The notes under the pieces: generated by a model
The model's database searches: none
Told to the model about the DNA's origin: nothing
Seen by the model: only the letters and a program-made list of their open reading frames with translations
Shown: positions 9,020 to 18,124 of the stretch, piece by piece
Layout of the letters: the number at the start of each line of letters is the position of its first letter
How positions within the stretch are numbered: the first letter of the stretch is position 1
Made by a program: the position numbers and the translations under genes
NCBI GenBank assembly: GCA_001972305.1
Contig: BDDD01000047.1
Coordinates: 592,607 to 656,606 of the forward strand
Direction: 5' to 3'
DNA length: 64,000 nucleotides
Source: Cephalotus follicularis
Lineage: Eukaryota; Streptophyta; Magnoliopsida; Oxalidales; Cephalotaceae

Positions 9020-11815
9020 CCATCTCATGGGATTCATTCATACACTCAGAGACGACGTAGACTAATCACACCGCTACAGAAGTGTCACGTCCCCGTACAG
9101 GCCCACGACGTGCCTATGGTACGCCCCATAGGTGGGTACAATACTCAGTATTTATTTCAAAAATAATTGATTTATCAAAATCAATTTAAAATCACATAAC
9201 ATATGTTTTCAAGAAACATATCGGAAAACAGCTCACAAAGGTATCATAACATACATTTCATAACATATCGTATCATTTCATATCATATGTATAAAGCCAG
9301 AATCATTTACAATGTCAAACCAACTTTATTTTTGAAACGTGTCAAAATCATAAAACATTATCAATTTCATAAACGAAGAAGCTTATCAAAATTGTTTTCA
9401 GTTCAAATATCAGATAGCCAAGGAACAAAAATATCCGTACATATCCATTAGGCAATAAAACGGGTTTTATTCAATCAAAAACCGATCGATGATAACCAAG
9501 AAAGGGAATCCATACCAAATACAGAATCTGAAATTATCTCAAATAAAATCAGAAGGATAACCAAGAAAGGGAATCCATACCAAATACAGAATCTGAAATT
9601 ATCTCAAATAAAATCAGAAGGATATCAAAGAAAGAAGGACATCCGTACTTCATTTACTAAAACAAAACTGAATTTATCCCAACAATACCGAAGGAGATAT
9701 CAAGGAACGAAACATCCGTACAAAAACATAAAAGTGAAACGAAATAGTTCCAATAAAAACAGATAGCCAAAGAACAGAAAATCCGTACATTTCAACAGCA
9801 GATTCGATTCAGATAAAACCGAATTCATTTAAACAAAACCGACAGAGAAATCCATAGCAAAGAGAATCCGTACAATAACGAAAGATAAAGCTGAAATTTA
9901 TTCCTTAACAAACCAGTAGGAGGGTATCAAAGAAAGAGTTATCCGTACAATAACGAAAGATAAAGCTGAAATTTATTCCTTAACAAACCAGTAGGAGGGT
10001 ATCAAAGAAAGAGTTATCCGTACTTAATCATAAAGGTGAAACGGGACAGTTCCAATAAAATCAGATAGCCAAAGAGCAGAAAATCCGTACTTTATTTCCG
10101 AAACATATCATAAAACATAACGAAGTCTATAAAACGAGAACATAACATAAAAATAATTTTAGTTCGATAAATAGATAGCCAAGGAACGATAGAAATCCGT
10201 ACCTCATGAGATCACCAAAACAACCTCAAGAATATGTATCGAGACTTCTCTAGACCACTCATCGGTTGTTGCAAATATCTAACAGAAATAAAATCGTTCT
10301 CATAAGGACTTGAAATAAAATCAGACCTCAACTCATGGGTCGTTGTACACTGTTCATGACCATATAACATAACAATAGGTTTAATACGTCCAATTCGCAT
10401 AAGTCTCATCTAAACATATTTTCGAATTCACTAAGGTAAGTCCAATTTGTCCAATCCACCTCATGGGATTTATTCAAACACTTAGAGACGTCGTAGACTA
10501 ATCACACCGCTACGGAAGTGTCACGTCCCCGTGCCAGGCCCACGACGTGCCTATGGTACGCCCCATAGGTGGGTACAATACTCAGTATTTATTTCAAAAA
10601 TAATTGATTTATCAAAATCAATTTAAAATCACATAACATATGTTTTCACCAAAAATATCGGAAAACCGCTCACAACGGTATCATAACATACATTTCATAA
10701 CATATCGTATCATTTCATATCATATGTATAAAGCCAGAATCATTTACAATGTCAAACCAACTTTATTTTTGAAACGTGTCAAAATCATAAAACATTATCA
10801 ATTTCATAAACGAAGAAGCTTATCAAAATTGTTTTCAGTTCAAATATCAGATAGCCAAGGAACAAAAATATCCGTACATATCCATTAGGCAATAAAACGG
10901 GTTTTATTCAATCAAAAACCGATCGATGATAACCAAGAAAGGGAATCCATACCAAATACAGAATCTGAAATTATCTCAAATAAAATCAGAAGGATAACCA
11001 AGAAAGGGAATCCATACCAAATACAGAATCTGAAATTATCTCAAATAAAATCAGAAGGATATCAAAGAAAGAAGGACATCCGTACTTCATTTACTAAAAC
11101 AAAACTGAATTTATCCCAACAATACCGAAGGAGATATCAAGGAACGAAACATCCGTACAAAAACATAAAAGTGAAACGAAATAGTTCCAATAAAAACAGA
11201 TAGCCAAAGAACAGAAAATCCGTACATTTCAACAGCAGATTCGATTAAGATAAAACCGAATTCATTTAAACAAAACCGAAAGAGAAATCCATAGCAAAGA
11301 GAATCCATACAATAACGAAAGATAAAGCTGAAATTTATTCCATAACAAACCAATAGGAAGGTATCAAAGAAAGAGTTATCCGTACTTAATCATAAAGGTG
11401 AAACGGGACAGTTCCAATAAAATCAGATAGCCAAAGAGCAGAAAATCCGTACTTTATTTCCGAAACATATCATAAAACATAACGAAGTCTATAAAACGAG
11501 AACATAACATAAAAATAATTTTAGTTCGATAAATAGATAGCCAAGGAACGATAGAAATCCGTACCTCATGAGATCACCAAAACAACCTCAAGAATATGTA
11601 TCGAGACTTCTCTAGACCACTCATCGGTTGTTGCAAATATCTAACAGAAATAAAATCGTTCTCATAAGGACTTGAAATAAAATCAGACCTCAACTCATGG
11701 GTCATTGTACACTGTTCATGACCATATAACATAACAATAGGTTTAATACGTCCAATTCGCATAAGTCTCATCTAAACATATTTTCGAATTCACTAAGGTA
11801 AGTCCAATTTGTCCA
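9020..11815. repeat. Large tandem duplication (about 1.4 kb unit) in the LTR
   Basis: Unit 1 is about 9020-10456 and unit 2 about 10457-11815. Both start with CTCATGGGATT and run through the GTGTCACGTCCCCG box, a long A-rich motif array and an end around GGTAAGTCCAATTTGTCCAA. They are almost identical by eye. The length difference comes mainly from one extra 75-base repeat in unit 1 (9874-9948 and 9949-10023). A 65-base repeat (9491-9555, 9556-9620) is present in both units. The duplication is probably recent. Confidence 0.9.
9405..11565. repeat. Amplified ATCCGTAC-ending motif array
   Basis: About 21 degenerate copies of a roughly 25-base motif, GATAGCCAAAGAA..AAATCCGTAC, recur at intervals of about 60-100 bases: 11 in the first 1.4 kb unit (near 9430, 9500, 9565, 9640, 9710, 9785, 9865, 9945, 10020, 10090, 10195) and 10 in the second. 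The LTRs of related elements hold few or degenerate copies (28560-28590; complement forms at 38565-38590 and 38635-38660), so the motif appears to have expanded here. Confidence 0.8.
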
Positions 11816-12551
11816 ATTCATCCAATTTCGAATCATAAAACTAGTTCAGCTCATAATATCCTAAAACGATTACATAAATACATAATTCAACCGAAATCAG
11901 AATTTAACGGAATAGGGTTCAGAGTTTACCGAAAGCAGTCGAAATAGAGCACAGAGCCATAATCACATCGCGGAACTGGAACGGATCACACCTATGCGAA
12001 GAGCGGAGTCGGAAAATTGTCCGAAAACATGTCGCCGGAGACAGCCGCGAGTGGGCTCACGCGCCGCCGCTGGCCGGCGCGTGTCTGTCAAGCGTCGCCG
12101 GTCAGTCACCAAAAGGAGCCGATCTGGACCGTTTGAGGCTGGTGATCTCATATCCATGGCGCGTTTGCCATGAAATCGCCGCGTTTGGCCGGAACAGAAG
12201 CTTTTGACCGCGGTTGACTATGTCGCCGATCTGCTTTTCCGGTGTCGCCAAGGGTCGAGGCTAGTCGGGTTCGCTTCCTCTCGACGCCTGGATGCCGAAT
12301 ATGTGATCGTCTTGTCGTGATGATCACCGGAGAAGGAGCTACAGCACCAAACAGGTCCGGGAGAGAGAAGACATCGCGCACGCCGCTGGAGACGTCGACC
12401 GGTGCAGTGGTTGGGTGCGGTGGACTCAGGACGTTGCGGGGGTTCGACCGGTGTCTTCGCCGGTGCCATATCAGTACTGACGCCGGTGATAGTGGGTGAA
12501 AGGGGAGAGAGAACGGGAGAGAGGGTGATGGCCGGGAGAGAGAGGGAGATA

Positions 12552-12588
<37 letters not shown>

Positions 12589-12860
12589 AGAGAAACAATT
12601 TTTAACACAAAATAGGGTTTTTTGATTTTTCAAAAATGCTGAAAATGGGTTTTTAACACATAAATAAAAAGCCAAAATTATTTTATCTATGCATGGACTT
12701 AATATCAAAACCCACTAGGCTAAGGCTAAAACACGCTTAGCCCAGCCAAAAGCAAAAGAAACCGAAAAATGGGCAGTCCACAAACCGAAAAAAAATCGAC
12801 AGCCCACACCACACAAATCGAAAAGCCCAAAAATTCTATACGGAAAAACGGGATATTACA

Positions 12861-12865
12861 GTACT
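12861..12865. repeat. Target-site duplication GTACT, right copy
   Basis: Exact match to 4651-4655, next to the outer end of the 7815-12860 LTR. Confidence 0.95.
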
Positions 12866-13495
12866 AATATACAGTCCCATTACCTTGCCGCAGATACGAA
12901 AACTCTTTTCTCTTCTCTTTAACGAAAGTGGGTGGGAAGAAGTACTGTCTAAATTCCGTCTTGAACTTCTCCCACATAATCTCTGCCGAGCTCTCGTGCC
13001 GAGCTACAAGAGCATCCCACCATCTTTGTGCAGCTCTTGCAAGAAAGAAAGACTTATTCCTTGCCGTCGTGTTCTCAACTATCTTCAACTAAACGAAGAT
13101 TTCTTATGGGTGTTTCAACCACGTATCTGAATCCATGGGGTCTCCTGTTCCCACAAAGGATGTTGCTCCCAACCATTGCATGCGTTCCACAGGGAGAGGT
13201 TGAGGTCTGGCCAAACCCATAGTTTGGACCAAAGTCATCATCGCCTACATCATCTCTGTAGGTACACTAGCGGGCATCAGAGGAGGCATACGCACAACGG
13301 ACTGCGCTGCTGGGACTTGCTCCTCTGGTACCTGCTGCGCTCCTTGCTCTTCAACTCCCACATCCGCTTGTTCCTCTGGTACTTCCATAGGAACCTCTTG
13401 CTCCATTGTCTGTTGAGGAATCACTCTTCCTCTACCTCTCCCATGACCTCTGACGCGACCTGCACGACCTTCGCTACGTGTCCGAGGTGGCATCT
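12866..13495 (-). pseudogene. Gypsy gag, N-terminal and capsid part (fossil)
   Basis: Minus strand. It starts with an Arg/Gly-rich N-terminus followed by a Glu/Val/Gln-rich linker (13245-13493), then the retrotransposon_gag (PF03732-like) core with AQRWWDAL, W..F...F...FFP and the FSYLRQG box (12866-13088). This core builds the particle. The gene is split by the LARD-like insertion 4656-12860 and resumes at 4650. It is a broken copy. Confidence 0.85.
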
Positions 13496-13622
13496 CCTTC
13501 TACAACAACATACTAACATATCACGAAAACGTCGCAACTATATGCAATGCATCAATGCAACCCAACATGAAACCCCACTAACTAGCTAGCTTAGAAAGCA
13601 CAAACAAACTCTCAAACGTACT

Positions 13623-13635
13623 GCTCTGATACAAA
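13623..13635 (-). promoter_or_regulatory. Primer-binding site of the gag-only element
   Basis: GCTCTGATAC on the plus strand is the reverse complement of the GTATCAGAGC core of the tRNA-Met primer site. It lies a few bases inside the LTR at 13639 and sets the minus-strand orientation. Confidence 0.85.
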
Positions 13636-13638
13636 AAC

Positions 13639-15488
13639 TGACACGACCCATTCCTGCTAACTCTACCAAGGAAGAGCCCTGCCTTGGGATGGCGCTCCTG
13701 CCAATAACCCTGCTCTACTAACTATGATAAAACTACAAAGGGGCGATCCTCTGACCTGCTACACAAGGCCAAATGACAAGCCTGGGCTGGGCGCGAAGCT
13801 AACAGGGCAACCGGGGTAGAGGATCCAACTCCTCTCCTGCTTGTGTCCCCAACACTACTTAACCAAAGCTCCAAAACGCGCCGCATCACTTAAGCCCGTG
13901 GAGAACACCCACGTGCTCCTCACAAGATCACTTAACTTATCACGCAAAAAGCCCGAGAAGAAGGCCTGGGCTAAACGCGCAACAACATAAAACCCCGGAA
14001 GAGAGCACACACGTGCAACTCATAAGATCACTTAACAACCTGTAGACAAAACATGCCTGGGGACACTCCTTGTCCTCGGGTATTTTCTCCTCTGCCCTAC
14101 TCATCCAAACTAAACCACAAAACGCACAGCTTAACTTAAACCACTGTAGCATAAACCTATCTCCCTTGCTAAGCTAACCTTTGCTAGAAAAACACCAAAC
14201 TCATAACAAGAAATATCCATAAAAACACAAGATAAACTGAATCTACTAACTCAAACCATCCATATCATTCTTGAAAGTATAAAATCATTACATGTTTGAG
14301 CCCTGGCATAAACATACATTGCCTCCTCAACTCGGCATGAATAATAGCATATCTTTCATGTTTAAGCTTATTATACCCCAGGAAAAAGCTCACGTCTACT
14401 CTATTACAAAAAGAAGGGTAAAGGAACCCAAAGAATGCCCAATGCTATGCAATGCTAGACGTCTAGTTTGCATCATCCGAGATGCCGAGGTCAAAAAGCT
14501 ACCTTCCTGAGCTCGCTACTACTGGTCTGGAGGACCTTCTCATCCTCCTGCTAGGTCCTCTGCAAAAGAATCTGTGAGGGGATTAGTCCAACTGACTAAA
14601 TGAATGAGAACAAAATATCGCCTGGTACATTCTTTAAAATGAATGTGCTGAAAGAAAGCTTCCCATGAACATGATTAAGGATCCCAACTAGGGAAAAACC
14701 ACTATACAAACATAATTGCCATGGCTCACATATGATGAAATGCTCAAAGGACATGAAAGAAAAGCTTACCCTTTTCCTCTGCTTAACTAATGCTCTAAGA
14801 TACTTACAAAAGCTTAAGAAAACTTCAGATAAAACAAAGGCTTGCTGAAGTACTCTGGAAGAGGATCCAACTTGGCCTGAGGAGTCGAGAAGGATAAGAC
14901 TAGCTTGGAACTTACTTTTCTTTGCTATGCTTTGCTTTGATGTTTACATAATATAGTTGCCAACTTATAGTGGCACTGAGCTAAGCTGATCTAGGCTGAA
15001 GCCTGCTTGGCAGTATCTGCCGAGAACCCATGGTCTCCTCTGAGCTTGCTATTTCTTTGTTTTACTTACTTATCTGAGCTGAAGGCATGACTGCCGAGGA
15101 TAAAGTCCTCATCTAGAAGACTCATTGAAAGGCTGTAATCTCTACTCTTGCAACTGAGATCTGTTGTACTCAAACCCTAAACACCATCATCGACAATAGT
15201 GTAAAGGAGATCCAGGTAGGACCTGGGGACAGTCTCTCTCGGCATTCCATCATAGACATTAGTAGACCGAGGAGGTTGGAGCTATGTACATAGTGCTCGG
15301 CTGCACTCAAACCCTAAACACCATCATAGACAATAGTGTAAAGGAGGTCCAGGTAGGAACTGGGGGCAGACTCGCTCGACTTCCCATCATAGACAATAGT
15401 AGGCCGAGGAGTGGGGTTGAGCACGTACGCATTACCTTCTCTGGAAAGTGACTAATTCACTTAGAAGAAACTTGAGCTCTAGTGCTCA

Positions 15489-15531
<43 letters not shown>

Positions 15532-16130
15532 GTCAAGGAAAACACACCAAGACGCTAGGGAAACAAATTCCCGTTAGAAAGCTCTCACTGTACCGGAAAT
15601 TGAAAACTGAATGAGTTATCAAGAACATCATGAAACGACTAGTAACATAGAAGGGATGTCCCACTCACAGTTCTTGGCTGCGTTCTTACTGGCTTTTTTT
15701 GACGAGAATTTTTCCTCTTTCTCCTCGTCTGCTACTGCGCCTGGCTACTTCTCCACTATGCTTGGAAAGCTTCAAACTGCTGTTCTCCTCGCGCTTGTAG
15801 AAGACAAGGAAGAAGAAGAAAAGGAATAACTAGATCTCTCTCTCACTCTAACCTACCAAAGCTAAGGGAAAAGCCAACACCAAAAGAAACAATCTCTTTG
15901 CTAATCTCCACAAAACCATCATTAAACCTTGGGATTTGGAAACTTCCTCAACAAGCTTTGCACTTAAGTCCTCCAACTATTTCTAATCACACTTTACACT
16001 TGGGCTTATAACAAAATCAACACTTAACTTTCCTGTCTAACTCAAATAAGTCCAAAGCCCATAAAAACAAAAATTATACACCATAGAAAAAGTGTTTTCT
16101 TAGACTCCAAAACAGCTGCGGGGCGTTACA
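13639..16130 (-). repeat. Gypsy LTR (5' LTR of the gag-only element)
   Basis: A 2,492-base partner of 1271-3782, collinear along its length. It differs by scattered substitutions and by a much longer CT dinucleotide run (about 15488-15528). Its left end touches the primer-binding site, which makes it the 5' LTR of this minus-strand element. Confidence 0.92.
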
Positions 16131-16135
16131 ATCTC
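16131..16135. repeat. Target-site duplication ATCTC, right copy
   Basis: Matches 1266-1270 exactly and directly follows the TTACA end of the 13639-16130 LTR. Confidence 0.95.
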
Positions 16136-16521
16136 AAAATTGAAATTGATGTGCTAAAGAGTACTTTCTCTAATAGCAGCGAAAAATTAGAAAAATTGAT
16201 AGCATTGCAAAGTTGTGTCTTTGATAAAGCAGGCTTAGACTTTGATGAAATGAAGAATGTTAAGCTTTATCAAAACTTCTTTGAAAGAAAGAAAAAGATT
16301 GATAAGGATAAAATTAAAAAGATCTTTGTAAAGAAGAAAAATGTTAATTTTGATTGTAATTTTTGTGGTAAACACTGTCATGTCTCATCTTCCTGTTTTT
16401 ATAAAAGAAACGTGTTTCCTAAATCAAATGTTAGAATTAAGAAAGTTTGGGTTCGCAAAGGAACCACTATCAGTAACCCTCAAGGATCCAAATGTATTTG
16501 GGCACCAAAAGTTTAGATGTC
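16136..16521 (+). pseudogene. Copia gag, distal part with zinc knuckle (fossil)
   Basis: This continues the gag interrupted at 1270. It has more coiled-coil sequence, then a CCHC knuckle (C-x2-C-x4-H-x4-C, CNFCGKHCHVSSSC, about 16355-16396) that binds the genomic RNA, then a basic tail ending in an IWAPK-like box. That box corresponds to the WVPK motif found just before the protease in SIRE-type copia elements. The TSD copy ATCTC at 16131-16135 marks the junction. Recognisable protease or later pol does not follow. Confidence 0.8.
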
Positions 16522-17283
16522 TTTGCTTTGTAGGTGTGCTTAAAGGAAATATTACAGTAAAAAAAAAAGCAAAATATGAGGATTAAAACGTCATAGTAAG
16601 CAATAAGTGTTTTGATGATATGCTTACCATGCTTTATAAAACATTACATGCTTTTAATTGATTTTGTAAATATCATGATTTATGTGATACTTTGTATGAA
16701 AATGTGTTTGTGTCAATTGCTATGTTAAATGATTGTATATGAAATTGAATTTAAAACCTTGCATCTTTTAAGTTAGAAAAATTATTTTTTTGTTGTACAA
16801 TAGGAGTAGCAAGGAATAAATTGTTTTGGTGAGAATGAATTACAAAAAGTCAGTTTCCCTATTCTTTAATTCTATTTTTCCTTCATTCAATTCATAGGAT
16901 TCTTTGCTAACTCCAATTAGCAGTCGACACTAAAGTGCCATTAGTATTTCAATTAGAATCAATTCCACATATATTTCAATTGTATCAATTGGTGCTTTCC
17001 TGTACCTCCTATACTAAACATCTCTTTTACCTGTTCTTAAATTCCATAATTCTTTGACAAACTTTCACCAATCTCTTGCCAGTATTAGTAAGTCACCATA
17101 GGCAAATTTATCAAACACAATCAATTGGTGATTGATCTTAACATCAACATCGTTTAAATTTTTATTAAATAGTTAAAAGCATCAAAGGATAAGCTAAAAA
17201 CGTCGACACCTTAGGAACGCTTGAATTAAAAGCGTTGACAGTTAAGTTAAAAGCATCAACACCTTATAAAAAGAGTCTGTAAC
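16522..17283 (+). repeat. Probable copia 3' LTR start and unresolved junction
   Basis: No gene is visible. An A-rich run (16555-16570) and then TGTTTTGATGAT (about 16607) resemble the start of a SIRE-type LTR. The stretch is A/T-rich throughout. Near its right end (17195-17265) lie degenerate copies of a GTCGAC-centred motif (AACGTCGACACC, AGCGTTGACAG, AGCATCAACACC). At about 17284 the sequence passes into gypsy integrase on the other strand. The LTR assignment is an inference from the start motif and position. Confidence 0.4.
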
Positions 17284-17309
17284 GGCCCACATTAAATTTT
17301 GGGTAAATT

Positions 17310-17700
17310 GATGTTTAACTTCTCGATATAATACGTCATGTTCATTGGAAGAAAGTGAGCAGACTTAGTGGGTCTGTCCACTACAACCCACACTGCTTCG
17401 TGCTGATTCCGTGACCTTGGTAATCCTGACACGAAGTCCATGGTCACATGTTCCCATTTCCACTCAACCACTAGTAACGATTGTAGCAATCCCACAGGTT
17501 TCTGATGATCAGCCTTCACTCTCTGACAGGTCAAACATCTAACTACGTACTCGGCAATCTCTATTTTCATACCACTCCACCAGTAGTTCTTTTTCAAGTC
17601 ATGCCACATCTTGGAACTCCCAGGGTGAACACTGTATTTTGACTTGTGGGCTTGTTGCAGTAGCTCATCCCTGATGTTCTCATCATCTGGAACACATATC
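17310..17700 (-). pseudogene. Gypsy integrase part (fossil)
   Basis: The minus-strand reading shows the end of the HHCC zinc-binding region (WWSGMK, then C.TCQRVKADHQKP), followed by the start of the catalytic core, MDFVSGLPRS with the first catalytic aspartate, and VVVDR.TKSAHFLPM. Integrase inserts the DNA copy into the host chromosome. The boxes are typical of plant chromoviruses. It is a fossil fragment. Confidence 0.85.
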
Positions 17701-17762
17701 CTTCCTCAGAACCTCAATATAACATCAGTATGGATAGAGAATTAAGAATCAGTGTCTAAGTT

Positions 17763-18124
17763 CTAACGAATACTCCATAACTCGGTGTCACTGTATTGAG
17801 CAATCAGAATACGTTCCAGAAGTTCCGGTTGTGCTCTAAGGTTTGCCACAATAACTCCCCGGGAAACCATGAATGGATTCCATATCTGAAATTCCTCCAA
17901 TAGCTTCCACTGTGAAACCATTGCTCCAGCAATCATTGCCTTGCGACTCAGCGCATCCGCCACTACATTAGCCTTTCCTGGGTGGTATTGAATGTTGCAG
18001 TTATAATCATTAAAGAACTCCACGTTGCAGTTATAATCATTAAAGAACTCCACCCATCGTCTCTTCCTCATGTTGACCGCCTTCTGGGAAAACAAATACT
18101 TTAAACTTTTGTTGTCAGTGAAGA
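17763..18124 (-). pseudogene. Gypsy RNase H part (fossil)
   Basis: Minus strand: IFTDNKSLKYLFSQ, R.RRWVEFFNDYNCNI.YHPGKANVVADALSRK, the C-terminal half of the gypsy RNase H domain (TD and ADALSRK boxes), then the connection toward integrase. The solo LTR 18125-20694 interrupts the reading, which resumes for a few codons at 20700 (QFEIFTD). Confidence 0.85.

Larger units (their letters stand above)
4656..12860 (-). mobile_element. LARD-like non-coding gypsy derivative nested in gag
   Basis: LTRs 4656-6030 and 7815-12860 share both outer ends (TGTAACACCC to GGGATATTACA). The primer site (7800-7810) and polypurine tract (6031-6048) show a minus-strand element. The 1.78 kb internal region holds no recognisable gag or pol, so the copy fits the large retrotransposon derivative (LARD) class, which relies on proteins from other elements. 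The two LTRs differ strikingly in length because the right one holds a large middle block with internal duplications. Over the first about 245 LTR bases I count 6 differences, so it is younger than its host element. Its LTR and leader resemble the element at 23771-30192. Confidence 0.88.
7815..12860 (-). repeat. LARD 5' LTR (long form, 5.0 kb)
   Basis: A 5,046-base LTR, unusually long. Its outer parts match 4656-6030. The middle (about 8265-11815) carries a GCGGCTGAGCAAACCTCAGTA box, a strongly conserved GTGTCACGTCCCCG box (9081 and 10518), and a 1.4 kb tandem duplication rich in an ATCCGTAC-ending motif. A conserved neighbour of these boxes occurs in the LTRs at 27329-30192 and 37223-40070. 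Translated stretches within it, such as the Ser/Pro-rich minus-strand reading at 12148-12708, show no domain and overlap GA repeats. Confidence 0.9.
1271..16130 (-). mobile_element. Gag-only Ty3/gypsy fossil with 2.5 kb LTRs (TR-GAG-like)
   Basis: Whole at both ends: LTRs 1271-3782 and 13639-16130, each starting TGACACGACC and ending GCGTTACA, with target duplication ATCTC. The minus-strand orientation is shown by the primer site next to the right LTR and the polypurine tract next to the left LTR. Once the inner insertion (4656-12860) is set aside, the internal region is only about 1.65 kb and carries gag alone, with capsid and zinc knuckle. That is the architecture called TR-GAG in plants, whose copies depend on pol from relatives. 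In one 120-base stretch (near 1681-1800 against about 14047-14166) I count 6 LTR differences. At a grass-type rate of 1.3e-8 per site per year that would be about 2 million years. It is broken in several places. Confidence 0.85.
1..17283 (+). mobile_element. Ty1/copia fossil, SIRE-like, split by nested gypsy elements
   Basis: Parts seen: LTR tail (1-402), primer site, gag (458-1270, resuming at 16136 and ending about 16520), then a probable 3' LTR start near 16607. The block 1271-16130 is a separate gypsy insertion flanked by the duplicated target ATCTC. The outer left end is outside the window. The right end is not resolved and is placed where gypsy integrase sequence begins. No recognisable pol lies between gag and the second LTR. 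The copy is broken in many places and, being the outermost layer, is the oldest of the three here. Confidence 0.75.

Noticed and set aside
10212-10409. Conserved small minus-strand reading, repeated at 11574-11771
   Set aside because: The two copies are the two units of the 1.4 kb tandem duplication, so similarity reflects recent DNA duplication rather than protein conservation.
12148-12708. Minus-strand reading of 186 codons, Ser/Pro/Leu-rich, and its counterpart at 5343-5801
   Set aside because: It lies in the G/C-rich end of both LTR copies and runs through a GA/CT repeat. No known domain; several overlapping frames are open at once, which points to composition.
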